A DNA stretch of 64,000 nt from Opitutia bacterium. GTDB taxonomy: Bacteria; Verrucomicrobiota; Verrucomicrobiia; Opitutales; Opitutaceae. The translations under genes and the position numbers were made by a program. This document shows positions 1-8,847 of the stretch, one piece after another. A model generated the notes under the pieces. It had not been told where the DNA came from, did not search any database, and saw nothing but the letters and a program-made list of their open reading frames with translations. The DNA lies in NCBI GenBank assembly GCA_947474365.1, contig CANJIU010000031.1:21417-85416 (forward strand). Reading direction: 5' to 3'. Position 1 is the stretch's first letter, and the number at the start of each line of letters is the position of its first letter.

Positions 1-1130
1 GAGGCGATGGTCTGGATCAAGTCGTTACCAGTTGCCGGCCCGAGCTTGACGCCGGCGGAGCCAGCGACGGTGAAGGGCACGGTGTTGGTGGGGGCGGGCG
101 TGGTCGCCGCGGTGGCGCCGGCGCCGTCGGGATCGTACGAGAAATTGGCGGTGTTGTTGATGACTTGGGCGGAGATTCCGGAATTGACGCTGAACGTAAA
201 CGTCAGCGTGCCGGACTGGCCGGGAGAAACGGAGGCGATCACGGCGGTCACGCGCCCCGCGGTGGTGACGCCAAAATCGTAGACGATGCCGGACTGGTCA
301 TCGCTGTTGCTGGAGTCCGTGAGGACCGTCGAGCCGGTGACACTCCAGCGGGCGGAGCCGGCGGTATAGGTGAGGCCGGTGGGGATCACGTCAGTGATCG
401 TGAGCGCCGTGCCGGCGCTGTTACCGGTGTTGGTATAGGTGAGGGTGTAGGTGTAGGGTCCGGAACCGGCGGCACCAGAATTGGCGCTCACGGCCTTGGT
501 GACGTTGATGACGGCGTTGGACGTCACGGTGGCGACGTCGGTGTTGGTCTGGGCGGTCGTGGCGATGCTGCCGGCGGCCGAGACCGTCACGCCGGCGGTG
601 TTGCCGGAGACGACGGAGCCGGGAGCGGAGCCGACGGCGACGAATCCAAACGTGGCCCCGGCGGCGAGCACGCCGGTTGACGTGATGGCGGTGTTGTTGT
701 CCGGGATGCCGTTCTTGTCGGCGTCGGCGTAGAGGGTGAGGCCCGTGAGATCGAAGTTGTCGCCGGAGGAATTATTGGTGGCGCCGATGGTGTAGGTTTC
801 GTTGCCGTTACCGGTATTGGTGACGATGTGGGGGAAGAACACCTGCCCACCGGGTGAGACGGTCGCGGTGCGGTTGGCGACGATCGTGAAACTGGCGACC
901 TGCTGGACGACCGTGGTGACGGTGTTGGAGGTGGCGGTGCGATCGGTGCCGGACGCATCCTTGTAGGTGGCTGATGCGGCGTTACCGATGGTGGTGCCGG
1001 CGATGGGGGCGGCGGCGTGGGCGGTTTCTGCCATGAACCCGAGCAGGGACAGGCAAAGCGTTAGACCGAAGACGCGGCGCGTGGAGGCGACCGCGGAAGC
1101 GAACCGACGGGGAGTTGGAGCAGTTTTCAT
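1..1130 (-). CDS. Exported DUF11-like repeat surface protein, N-terminal part (runs off the window)
   Basis: The minus-strand frame is open from an ATG at 1130 to the window edge, giving about 376 residues without a stop. Residues 1-40 look like a signal peptide (basic start, hydrophobic core LTLCLSLLGF, then AHAAAP). The rest is Thr/Ala/Asn/Gly-rich beta sandwich sequence with phrases such as YTYTLTYTNTGNSAGTALTITDV and GLTYTAGS, typical of the DUF11 'conserved repeat' domain of bacterial surface proteins. It is probably a secreted or outer-surface protein. The C-terminal part and any anchoring domain lie outside the window. It sits just downstream of a second, short DUF11-like protein on the same strand, so the two may be co-transcribed. 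The exact role is unknown. Confidence 0.75.
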   Translation of the reverse strand, partial: MKTAPTPRRFASAVASTRRVFGLTLCLSLLGFMAETAHAAAPIAGTTIGNAASATYKDASGTDRTATSNTVTTVVQQVASFTIVANRTATVSPGGQVFFPHIVTNTGNGNETYTIGATNNSSGDNFDLTGLTLYADADKNGIPDNNTAITSTGVLAAGATFGFVAVGSAPGSVVSGNTAGVTVSAAGSIATTAQTNTDVATVTSNAVINVTKAVSANSGAAGSGPYTYTLTYTNTGNSAGTALTITDVIPTGLTYTAGSARWSVTGSTVLTDSSNSDDQSGIVYDFGVTTAGRVTAVIASVSPGQSGTLTFTFSVNSGISAQVINNTANFSYDPDGAGATAATTPAPTNTVPFTVAGSAGVKLGPATGNDLIQTIA

Positions 1131-1183
1131 CAATGGAAAGGCAGCAGACTTGGCAGTGAATGAAGGAGGAGGACGTTGGTGGT

Positions 1184-1693
1184 TTAGCGTTTGGCGGGAG
1201 CGGACGAGATTTTGGCGCGGGCTTCGACGGAGAAGGACTCACCGGCGGGGAGGTCCCGGGGTGCCCAGCGGAGAGCGCGGACCGCCGAGGGCAATACCCC
1301 CATCCCCCCTTCGGACTTGGGCTTCAGAAGGCGGGAGAGCGGGACGAAGGTTTTCCCATCCGTGCTGCCGTCGGTGGCGACGGGCTTCACCGAGGAGAGC
1401 ACCAGTTCCAGATTCTGCGGAATGGGCAGGGTCGCGGCGACTTCGCGCAGGGCGCGCTTCGTCGTGTTGGTGTAGGTGGCGACGTAGCGAATCGTGTCGC
1501 CTGGAGCGGCGGTGGCGGCGTCGACGAAGTTCTCAGTGTCGCCGGTCCGGGTGACGCGCGCGGACGTGAGTTTGGTTTCCAAATCGGCTGCGACAGCGAA
1601 GCTGCACAGGCACAACGCCGAGATGATCAGCGCGAATCGTCGAACGGGAGGAGGAAGGGAGAGCGTCATAAGGGAAGGTCGGACTTGGGCCAT
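1184..1693 (-). CDS. Small exported DUF11-like protein
   Basis: 169 residues. The N-terminus holds a hydrophobic segment (FALIISALCLCSFAVAA) followed by a likely signal peptidase site, so the mature protein should be periplasmic or surface-exposed. The body resembles one DUF11-type beta domain: GDTIRYVATYTNTTKRALREVAATLPIP is the usual 'conditions for a vector of growing terms' pattern of that family. Translation may start at the first ATG (1693), preceded by AGGA, or at an ATG eight codons later. It lies upstream of the larger DUF11-like gene with about 50 bases between them, so the two probably form a unit. No catalytic motif is visible. A structural or partner role for the larger protein is a guess. 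Confidence 0.7.
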   Translation of the reverse strand: MAQVRPSLMTLSLPPPVRRFALIISALCLCSFAVAADLETKLTSARVTRTGDTENFVDAATAAPGDTIRYVATYTNTTKRALREVAATLPIPQNLELVLSSVKPVATDGSTDGKTFVPLSRLLKPKSEGGMGVLPSAVRALRWAPRDLPAGESFSVEARAKISSAPAKR

Positions 1694-1847
1694 GTGTCCT
1701 AGAGAAAAACCCCTATTTATAATCGATTCGGCAGTCCGCAGATATAGAGCTTTGGTTTAATGCCCGCGCCGGGCGGTGGTACCCCGGAAGAAGCGACCCT
1801 TTCATCTGCGTAGAAACCGCCGCCAAAGGGCGGCGCCTCCGGCTGCC

Positions 1848-2486
1848 TCAACGAGCCTGATTCACCCCGACACTTTGGGCTGCCCGCACGAGATCGGCGA
1901 CGGACTTGCATGCCATCTTCTCCATCATCCGCATGCGGTGAATCTTGATGGTTTGCACCTGGGTGCCCAGGTCGGCGGCAATCTCTCTGTTAAGTTTTCC
2001 CGCAACCACATGCTCCATCACCTCGCGTTCACGGGCTGTGAGGGTGGCGAGTCGCGTCTTGAGTTCCACCGTCGCGGTGTGATTGGCGGTGCGGGCCGCC
2101 GCACCCGCCAGAGTCTCGCGGATTGCTCCCAGTAAAACGTCGGCATCGACCGGTTTGGTGAGAAAGTCCTGCGCGCCCGACTTGATCGCCCGCACGCACA
2201 TCGGGATGTCACCGTGACCCGTCAGGAAGATAATCGGAATCGAATGTTCGTCCGCCGACAAGCGTTGCTGAAGGTCAAAGCCGTCTTGATCAGGCATCGC
2301 GACATCGAGCACCAGGCAGGCGGATTCCGTCGGCTGATACGCGGCAAGAAAATCCCGGGCGGAGGAGAACGATCGCACGGTAAAACCCTCGGTTTGCAGC
2401 AAACGGGTGAGGGCCACGAGCATGCCGGGTTCGTCGTCCACGAGATAAACCAAGCCACCGGTCGAGGGAGGAGCGACGTCAATCAT
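1848..2486 (-). CDS. Response regulator, FixJ/NarL class
   Basis: 212 residues from the ATG at 2486, chosen because it overlaps the TGA of the upstream kinase gene as ATGA. A longer frame exists upstream but lies inside the kinase gene. The receiver domain (about residues 12-125) has the acidic pair D17/D18, the phospho-acceptor D61 in LVLDVAMPDQDG, T89 and K111 (LTKP). A LuxR/GerE-type helix-turn-helix follows (LTAREREVMEHVVAGK through IKIHRMRMMEKM). This is the FixJ/TodT layout: phosphorylation should release the DNA-binding domain to activate promoters. Its partner is the adjacent kinase. The target genes cannot be read from the sequence; the neighbouring DUF11-like genes are possible targets by position only. 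Confidence 0.92.
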   Translation of the reverse strand: MIDVAPPSTGGLVYLVDDEPGMLVALTRLLQTEGFTVRSFSSARDFLAAYQPTESACLVLDVAMPDQDGFDLQQRLSADEHSIPIIFLTGHGDIPMCVRAIKSGAQDFLTKPVDADVLLGAIRETLAGAAARTANHTATVELKTRLATLTAREREVMEHVVAGKLNREIAADLGTQVQTIKIHRMRMMEKMACKSVADLVRAAQSVGVNQAR

Positions 2487-3940
2487 GGTTTTACCGGCAA
2501 CTCGGACACGGCGGGCAAAATGAGCTGAAAGCAGGCCCCGCCGTTGGGGGCCCGCGTGGCGGAGAGGTTGCCTTGGTGCGACGCGGCGATGGAGCGGCAA
2601 ATAGCGAGTCCCATGCCAAGGCCCTGCGGCTTCGTCGTATAGAACGGTTGAAATATCTGCTCTACATTGTCGGGCAGTCCGGGTCCAGCGTCGGTGACCG
2701 ACAAGCAGACAGTCGAGCCCTCCCGCCCGGTCACGATGGACAGGCGGCGAGCCGCTGGCGGGATAGACGCCATCGCCTCGCAGGCATTGAGCATAAGGTT
2801 CAGCAGGACTTGCTGGAGCTGGATCCGGTCGGCGGATACCCAGGCGGGAGACTCCGTGAGATCATGCGTGAGCGTGACCTCGGCACTCCGGAGCGGCACG
2901 CGCATGATCGCGAACACTTGAGTGGCGACCTCGTTGAGATTGAGTGACTCATGGTGCACGGCACTTCGTCGCAACAGGGCGCGCATGCGTACGATGACTT
3001 CGCTCGCCCGGAGGTTTTCGCTCACGATGTCGGCCAAAATGGTGCGCACCTCCACCAGGTCGGGCGGATCTTTCGCGAGGAGCCGCTGCGCGGCCTGAGC
3101 GTTGCTCAAGATGATTCCCAACGGCTGGTTCATCTCGTGCGCGAGTGTGACGGAGATTTCACCAAAGGTCGCGACTCGGCCGAGATGGGCCACCTGCTCC
3201 CGGCTCCTTTCCCGGGTTTCGTGCAGCTCCACCGCCAGCGTCTTCACCCGTTTCGTCTCAAGACTGAGCTCGAGCGCGGTGACGAAGAGCGGGCCGAGAA
3301 AGTACAGGCTTCCTCCCGGCGGGATCTTCACGATCTGCCAGAAACAGAGGATCGCCTGCAAAGACCCGAGCGTAACGAAAAACAAAATGCCTCCTCCGAC
3401 GAGCAAGGCCCGCCTTTGCTCGCCCCGGCGCCAGACGGTTCTCGCGGCCCCAGCGACAAAAAACAGCAGGAGGACGAGCGCGCCGTGGGGCAACAGCATC
3501 AGCTTGTTGGGCGATGCAATCGGCAGCGTCACCTCCGCCCCGAAAAATACGACCCGCTCCAGGCCGGTGATCGTGGTAAAGTGAATGCCGGAATCCAACG
3601 AGAATGCGAGGATGACGGAAACCGTGCGCAGACCGACAGCCAGAGCGGCGAGCCAGCGGCTGCCGGCACGGAGATGGGTGAGCACGTAGCCAACCATGCA
3701 CACGAACATGAACCACACGGGCACCTGCATCCAACGGATGCCGGCAACATAGTTGTCCGGACCGATTGCCTGGAGCGAAGACCATTCAAAATAGGCATAC
3801 CAAGCCGTCGCTCCGGCCAACAGAGCGAAGAACAGGCGGTCCAGCTTTTCGCGATGCTGCCACCAGACCAAGCCATGAACGAGCCCCAGCGTGAGGCACG
3901 CGGAGGCAACCATTGACCAGATGATGGTGATCAGCTGCAC
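2483..3940 (-). CDS. Membrane sensor histidine kinase, FixL-like catalytic core
   Basis: 485 residues. The first ~225 residues are largely hydrophobic with about seven predicted membrane segments, so the sensor part is the membrane domain itself rather than a large periplasmic loop. A short linker (about 225-250) leads to the HisKA region with the H box at H268 (LAHEMNQPL), then the ATPase domain with the N box at N385 (NLMLNACEAM), G1 around D417 (DAGPGLP) and G2 around 439-445 (GLGMGLAI). The AHEMNQPL form of the H box is typical of FixL/DctB-type kinases. It should phosphorylate the response regulator encoded next, whose start overlaps its stop by four bases. The signal sensed is unknown. 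Confidence 0.92.
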   Translation of the reverse strand: MQLITIIWSMVASACLTLGLVHGLVWWQHREKLDRLFFALLAGATAWYAYFEWSSLQAIGPDNYVAGIRWMQVPVWFMFVCMVGYVLTHLRAGSRWLAALAVGLRTVSVILAFSLDSGIHFTTITGLERVVFFGAEVTLPIASPNKLMLLPHGALVLLLFFVAGAARTVWRRGEQRRALLVGGGILFFVTLGSLQAILCFWQIVKIPPGGSLYFLGPLFVTALELSLETKRVKTLAVELHETRERSREQVAHLGRVATFGEISVTLAHEMNQPLGIILSNAQAAQRLLAKDPPDLVEVRTILADIVSENLRASEVIVRMRALLRRSAVHHESLNLNEVATQVFAIMRVPLRSAEVTLTHDLTESPAWVSADRIQLQQVLLNLMLNACEAMASIPPAARRLSIVTGREGSTVCLSVTDAGPGLPDNVEQIFQPFYTTKPQGLGMGLAICRSIAASHQGNLSATRAPNGGACFQLILPAVSELPVKP

Positions 3941-4395
3941 CGTTTTTTCATCACCTCCCTTCAGGTGTTTATCAACCTATTCCCTGCCATTGAAGCTGGG
4001 TGGAAATGGGAAAGTGATTCGGAACGGGGCATCCGCTTTTATGGGGCATCTTCCGCCGAGACTCCTATCGCACCGTGGATTTAGTCGCCGGAGATCTCGT
4101 CGGAGTGCTGGGAACCGCGTTTCACGGCGCAGCCGTGCCGCGCCTTGATTCACGATTCGCCGATGGCGAGGGCCAATCATCAGGATCGACCCCTTTTTTG
4201 GGCAAAACGGGTGAGCTCGTAAGCCCAGCTTGCCTGCGTGGCGCGATGGATCTTTCCGATCAGAGCCTCCGCGACGCAAGCCGCTGGCCGGGATTTGGTT
4301 CCCCCGAGCCTCTTCGGCGGAAACCGCCCTATTATGGGTGGGTTTGTCAGTCCACGCCCTTCGTGGGCTCCGCTCGGGTTCGCCAGACACGGTCA

Positions 4396-4439
4396 ACCGG
4401 AGGATAACCGGAGGAATACCGGTGGAATACCGGACGAAT
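4396..4439. repeat. Four-copy 11-bp tandem repeat
   Basis: Four adjacent 11-base units start at 4396, 4407, 4418 and 4429: ACCGGAGGATA, ACCGGAGGAAT, ACCGGTGGAAT and ACCGGACGAAT. The constant part is ACCGG..G/C..GA. The unit length is close to one DNA helical turn, so a protein bound to each unit would sit on the same face. It may be a simple slippage repeat or a binding-site array. The units are too short and lack spacers to be a CRISPR array. Confidence 0.8.
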
Positions 4440-4617
4440 AGCCGCGAATCGCAAGGCCGGTTTGGAACTCGAACCGGGGCTCTCGGCCAATGTCGATCTC
4501 ACCTGGGTGCACCACCCGACGATCGTCGCGCCGGTCGACCAGACGCTGACGATCGAGGCTGATGAGAAGGACCTTCCGGGACATGAACGGACGCGCTCGG
4601 AAATCTGGCACGCGTGA
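4408..4617 (+). pseudogene. Possible 3' remnant of a lost gene
   Basis: A plus-strand frame is open from 4408 (after a TAA at 4405) to a TGA at 4615-4617. It has no good start codon. Its composition is protein-like over the last ~55 codons (for example GLELEPGLSANVDLTWVHHP and ending RTRSEIWHA), unlike the arginine-rich shadows around it. It begins inside the 11-bp tandem repeat. I do not recognise the family. It could be the tail of a decayed gene or simply a chance open frame. Confidence 0.2.
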
Positions 4618-4726
4618 TCCCCGATTGCGCACGCCCACATGAACTCCCCGGGGTAAAGCGGAACTGACGGAGCCGGCGAACAGAATTCGCCGCCGGTTCC
4701 CTTGCCCGTGACGACGCGGTCGGGCG

Positions 4727-5119
4727 TCAATTCATCTGGCGGGCGAAGAGCGGGATGCTGCCCTCGTGGCGGCCGTCGAGGGCGAGGTCGATGGCGTATT
4801 CACCATAGCTTTCGATTTTCATGCCGCCGATGTTGGCGACGACCTGGATGGTGTTGGTGCGGGCATCGGGTGGCATCACGACGTTGATGGGGATCTCCAT
4901 CGCGGGCAGGACGGGCTTGCCGTCGTTGTCGGAAATGGAGAGCCGCACGCGTTTCTGTCCCTCCTCGATTTTCTCGAAGCGCAGCTTCACGGCGAGGCAG
5001 CAGTGCGGATGCACGGCCGGCATCTGGCGCGAGTAGATGGTGTCGAAGACACCGACGACGCTGAGTTTGCCGCCGTAGTCGGCGGCGAAATCGCAGAGGG
5101 CAAAGAGTTCAACTTTCAT
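4727..5119 (-). CDS. DUF6941-like small cytoplasmic protein
   Basis: 130 residues, no signal peptide or membrane segment. The start (MKVELFALCDFAADYGGKLS, then VVGVFDTIYS) matches what I know of the DUF6941 family found in planctomycetes, verrucomicrobia and some proteobacteria, whose function is not established. The sequence is predicted to be mostly beta strands (VRLSISDNDGKPV, MEIPINVVMP, NTIQVVANIGG). It is encoded upstream of nothing obvious on its strand and separated from lemA by about 200 bases that contain an inverted repeat. An imperfect hairpin at 4669-4700 follows the stop on this strand, without a clear U-tract. The start at 5119 is the only sensible one. Confidence 0.7.
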   Translation of the reverse strand: MKVELFALCDFAADYGGKLSVVGVFDTIYSRQMPAVHPHCCLAVKLRFEKIEEGQKRVRLSISDNDGKPVLPAMEIPINVVMPPDARTNTIQVVANIGGMKIESYGEYAIDLALDGRHEGSIPLFARQMN

Positions 5120-5199
5120 GAGGAAGGAGGCGGGCGGCGGCGGGTGGAGGGAACGGCGTGTGGCGGGACGGTGTGCCAGCTTCGTCCGTTCCGAGCCGA

Positions 5200-5317
5200 G
5201 AGTCCAGAGCTGAGAGCGGGACCAACGATGCCGAAGTCAGTACGTGCGATCGAATAAATCGCGGGTCCGTCATTGAACGAGTCGTGGGGCCGGAATTTTG
5301 CTCTCAGTCCTCGACTC
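5200..5317. repeat. Long-spaced imperfect inverted repeat between the DUF6941-like gene and lemA
   Basis: The left arm 5200-5217 (GAGTCCAGAGCTGAGAGC) matches the reverse complement of the right arm 5300-5317 at 15 of 18 positions, with 82 bases between. The style (runs of GAG/GAGTC) resembles extragenic repeats, and a comparable element lies at 43157-43218. No open frame is present within it. Confidence 0.5.
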
Positions 5318-5325
5318 GCAACTGT

Positions 5326-5928
5326 TCAATTGAAGCTGACCTTGGGCGCGTTGCGCTCCGTGGGGTCGTCGATCTTGAAGAGCTCGGCGGACTGGAAGCC
5401 AAACATGCCGGCAAAGATCACGTTGGGGAAGACTTCGCGCGCGTTGTTATATTGCATGACGCTGTCGTTGTAAGCCTGGCGCGCGAAGGAGACCTTGTTC
5501 TCGGTGGATGTAAGCTCCTCGGTGAGCTGCAGCATGTTTTGGTTGGCTTTCAGGTCGGGGTATTGTTCCGAAACCACCATCAGGCGGGAGAGCGCGCCGC
5601 CGAGGCCGGCTTCGGCGGAGACGAGTTGCTTCATGGCGCTGGCGCTCGCGGGATCGGCGGCGACCGTCTGCGCGGCGGCGGCGGCGATATTGCGCGCCTT
5701 GATGACGGCCTCAAGGGTGCTGCTCTCGTGTTTCATGTAGCCCTTTGCGACCTCGACGAGATTGGGGATGAGGTCGTAGCGGCGCTTCAGCTGCACATCG
5801 ATTTGCGCAAAGGCGTTTTTGAAACGGTTGCGGAGCGTGACGAGCGAGTTGTAGATGCCGGCGGCCCAGAGACCGACAGCGACGACGAGGGCGAGCAAAA
5901 CACCGAGGGCGATCAGGAGGGGAGTCAT
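5326..5928 (-). CDS. lemA: LemA family membrane protein
   Basis: 200 residues. One N-terminal membrane helix (residues 3-25, LLIALGVLLALVVAVGLWAA) is followed by the characteristic LemA helical body: YNSLVTLRNRFKNAFAQIDVQ, then RRYDLIPNLVEVAKGYMKHE and a later YNNAREVFPNVIFAGMFGF stretch near the end. LemA proteins adopt a long four-helix bundle facing the periplasm or outside. Their function is not settled. Length is usual for the family. No TPM-domain partner gene, which often follows lemA, is present here. Confidence 0.93.
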   Translation of the reverse strand: MTPLLIALGVLLALVVAVGLWAAGIYNSLVTLRNRFKNAFAQIDVQLKRRYDLIPNLVEVAKGYMKHESSTLEAVIKARNIAAAAAQTVAADPASASAMKQLVSAEAGLGGALSRLMVVSEQYPDLKANQNMLQLTEELTSTENKVSFARQAYNDSVMQYNNAREVFPNVIFAGMFGFQSAELFKIDDPTERNAPKVSFN

Positions 5929-5984
5929 GTGAGGGGAGAGGTTGATGGCCGGAACGAATCCGGTGCCAGTGTGTCGCGATTGGG

Positions 5985-8795
5985 ATGAGGTGCGAGGCGG
6001 AACTCATTACAACGCGGTTGATTGTTTCCGGCGCGAGCGGCAACGTCGGCTTCTTCTTGAGCCGATATCGAAAAATCCTCTCCGGGGTGGTGTGCGGTCT
6101 GGCGGTGTCGCTGGGGGCACGCGCGCAGGAGGCGGTGTCGTTGAACCCGCCGGTTCCGCTTGTGCAGAAGGTCGTGGGAGCATCGGCCGGTGCCAATGCG
6201 GTGGCGTTGGCGGCGGCGCAGCGGGCGCAAGACCTGGGCCTGCCGCTGATTGCGGTCGATATTTATCGCGAGGTCCGCGAGGCGCCCGGGGAGGACCGGG
6301 CGGCGATCACGATGTCGTTGGTGACGGCGTTGCTCGATGCGGGCCGGGCGGAGGACGCGCAAAAGGTGCTGGGTGAAATCACGGAGTCGCGCCCCGTGGC
6401 CTGGCACCTGCGGGCCGCGCTGGCCGCGTTGCAGTTGCGCCGGCGGGAAACGGCGCAGGCGGAGTGGGACCTGATTCGGGCGGAGGATGTCGCACCGGCG
6501 GATCGAGCGTGGTATTGGTTTCTGACCGGAGCGCTCTACGACACGGTGGCGGTGCGGGACGGGGCGGCGATTGCCAAGGCCAATGAGTTTTACTCCAAGG
6601 CGGAAGGGGCGGCGACGACGGGGCTGGCAAAGGCGCGGTTTCAATTGGCGGCGGAGCGGGTGCGCCTGCGTCCTCCCGGGGTGCCGAAGGAGGCCGACCT
6701 CAAGCCGGCGCGGGACAACTACGAGCGGTTTCAGGGCACGCAGCTGGGGTATGACTTCGCGAAATCCTACGCGGTGATGCTCGACGCGCTCTCGCGGAAG
6801 GGTGAGGCGGTGACGTTTTTGCAGGGGGTACTCGTGCCGATCCAGCGGCGGGAACGCGATGCGTGGGACACGCTGCGGTTGGTGTTGGGAGTGATCGGCG
6901 ACAAGTCGCGCAATGGTGCCGGACGCCGCGCGCTCACGGAATTGGTGGAATCGGGTAACAATGCCGAGCGTCAGCGCCAGGCGTTGCAAATGCTCGCGGC
7001 GGAATCGGGTGCCGAACCGGAGCGGGGGCTGCTCCGTGGGTTATTGAAAAAGCTCATCGAGGCAAAACCCGAGCATCCGATTAAGGAGAGCCTGCTGTTT
7101 TACCGAGCTCAGCTGGCGCTGGCGGAAAAGGATTTCGGGCAAGCCGAAGAGGACGCGAACGCGCTGCTGAAACAGTTTCCGCGTTCGCCGCTGCGCGTTC
7201 ACGCCTTGGGCGTGCTTACGCACTCGGCCTGGGAACAGCGACGATTCCGACTCGCGGCGGATTATGCGCAACGGTCGCGGGCCGAACTGGGCCCGGGAGG
7301 CACAGCGACCGGTGGAAATCCGACGAACTCGGCCTGGGCGCGGACGGAGCTCGGTGTGCTGGAGGCGGAGGCGCGATTTCGCGCGGGATTGGCAGCGGGC
7401 GACCGGAACGATTTTCGATTGGCCGCGGATGCATACGCCGCGGTGCTGAAGGATCGCCCCCCGGGATTTGAGCCAGCCAAAGTGGGCGCGCTGATGTACC
7501 AGCGGGTGTTGGCGGAAATCAAGTCGGGCTCGGGCGATGCCGGCAAAGTGATCGACGACCTTGCCAGCGATGAAGCCTTCGATTTGGAGAACCGGTGGCA
7601 GGCGGAGTGGAGTCTGGCGCGGGCCCTGCAACTGCACGGTGAGTCTGGGGTCAAAGAGGCCTATGCTCGCGTCAACAACCTGCTGCGCGAACCAATTCCC
7701 GGTACGTCCTCGCTGCGTCCGGAACTGCGGGCGCGCATGGCGTGGCTCCAGGCGCGGCTCGCGTTTGATTCCAACGAAGCCGAACAGGCGATCAAGTTCG
7801 CCGAGGCGCTCCCGGGGGCGTCGGCCGAGATTGAGGCGGGGCTGAGAACCGAAATTGCGAGCACGGCGATTTTGCTGAAGGCGAGGGCGGAGTTCGCGCT
7901 TGGCCGCGAACCGGTCGCACTGGAGACGCTGAAAGTGCTGCGCGAAAAGCACCCGATGACCGATGCCGCGATCTCTTCCTACCTCATCGAGTCGGAGCAT
8001 TATGCACTGCAAGACAAGATCGACGAGGCGCGCAACCGGCTGATTGGGCTGACCGACAACGCCAGCTACAAGAACAGCGAATACGTGCCATATGCGCTGT
8101 TTCGGCTGGCGCTATTGTCGGAGCGACTGGGGCGGCCGGAAAATCTGCAGGAAGCCAACAAACGGATCGAAGATCTCATCGAGTTGGTGACGAAGACGCA
8201 GGCGGCCGGGCAGACGGATCTGGTTTTTGCGGCGCGGCTCAAGCAGGGGGATATTTTTCGAAAGCTGAACGATTTCCCGGCGGCCCAGCGGGCCTATGAG
8301 GACCTGGTCAACAAGTATGGCCGGCGCCCGGATGTGGTGCTGGCGCAGCTGGCGCTCGCGGAGACCCACAACGCGCAGTCGTCGGCTGATGCCCCGCAGA
8401 CCCAGATTCATGCGGATGCGGCCCAGCTCATCTTTGAGCAGCTCCGCGATCGCGTTGATGCGCCGCGGGACGTGCGGGTCGAAGCCGGATACAACCTGGG
8501 AAAGCTGTTGGAGCGCCGTGGCAAACCGGACGCCGCCGCGCGCGTCTGGTGGCAGGATGTGGTCAATCCGTTTCTGGTCGAGGAGACGCGTCCGTTTGAA
8601 TCCGACGCCAAGCGGCCCTACTGGCTTGCGCGCACGTTGCGGGAGCTGGGTGACCTGCTCGAGCGACAGGGTCGGATCGAAGAGGCCAAGGCCGCCTACA
8701 AGCTGCTGCTCGAAAAGCGGCTGCCGTATGGTGAGGCGGTGGCCCGGGCGCGCCTCGCACAATTCGGCATCCAGCCGACCAAGGTCGCGCCATGA
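5985..8795 (+). CDS. Large exported TPR-repeat protein of an ExbB/ExbD-type module
   Basis: 936 residues. The probable signal peptide lies near residues 25-48 (SRYRKILSGVVCGLAVSLGARAQ), suggesting either a 5985 start with a long n-region or a later non-ATG start such as TTG about codon 25. The mature protein is alpha-helical with many TPR-like units (for example around residues 360-420, 480-520, 690-800 and 840-925), rich in Ala, Leu, Glu and Arg. TPR proteins at this place usually act as periplasmic scaffolds. The gene is followed within about 50 bases by an ExbB-like gene and then an ExbD-like gene, so a role in a proton-driven envelope machine is inferred. No enzyme domain is visible. Confidence 0.8.
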   Translation: MRCEAELITTRLIVSGASGNVGFFLSRYRKILSGVVCGLAVSLGARAQEAVSLNPPVPLVQKVVGASAGANAVALAAAQRAQDLGLPLIAVDIYREVREAPGEDRAAITMSLVTALLDAGRAEDAQKVLGEITESRPVAWHLRAALAALQLRRRETAQAEWDLIRAEDVAPADRAWYWFLTGALYDTVAVRDGAAIAKANEFYSKAEGAATTGLAKARFQLAAERVRLRPPGVPKEADLKPARDNYERFQGTQLGYDFAKSYAVMLDALSRKGEAVTFLQGVLVPIQRRERDAWDTLRLVLGVIGDKSRNGAGRRALTELVESGNNAERQRQALQMLAAESGAEPERGLLRGLLKKLIEAKPEHPIKESLLFYRAQLALAEKDFGQAEEDANALLKQFPRSPLRVHALGVLTHSAWEQRRFRLAADYAQRSRAELGPGGTATGGNPTNSAWARTELGVLEAEARFRAGLAAGDRNDFRLAADAYAAVLKDRPPGFEPAKVGALMYQRVLAEIKSGSGDAGKVIDDLASDEAFDLENRWQAEWSLARALQLHGESGVKEAYARVNNLLREPIPGTSSLRPELRARMAWLQARLAFDSNEAEQAIKFAEALPGASAEIEAGLRTEIASTAILLKARAEFALGREPVALETLKVLREKHPMTDAAISSYLIESEHYALQDKIDEARNRLIGLTDNASYKNSEYVPYALFRLALLSERLGRPENLQEANKRIEDLIELVTKTQAAGQTDLVFAARLKQGDIFRKLNDFPAAQRAYEDLVNKYGRRPDVVLAQLALAETHNAQSSADAPQTQIHADAAQLIFEQLRDRVDAPRDVRVEAGYNLGKLLERRGKPDAAARVWWQDVVNPFLVEETRPFESDAKRPYWLARTLRELGDLLERQGRIEEAKAAYKLLLEKRLPYGEAVARARLAQFGIQPTKVAP

Positions 8796-8847
8796 TCGCC
8801 CTGCTTTCGGGTTTGCGCCGCCACCGCAACGTTAACTCTCTGATGTG

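Larger units (their letters stand above)
3941..4726. other. 786-base spacer without a convincing intact gene
   Basis: Frames open here on both strands have the Arg/Pro/Ser-rich composition of GC shadows and no recognisable domain. The spacer contains small hairpins, for example CACGGC-GCA-GCCGTG at 4123-4137 and a longer imperfect one at 4669-4700. It also holds a four-copy 11-bp tandem repeat at 4396-4439 and a plus-strand frame ending at 4617 that may be a gene remnant. The promoter of the kinase operon is expected near 3950-4050 but I see no clear -35/-10 pair. Confidence 0.6.

Noticed and set aside
3977..4396. 139-codon minus-strand frame in the spacer
   Set aside because: Arg/Pro-rich, no motif, no ribosome-binding site; treated as noncoding.
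4396..4439. CRISPR array
   Set aside because: Units are only 11 bases with no spacers between; no cas genes are in the window.
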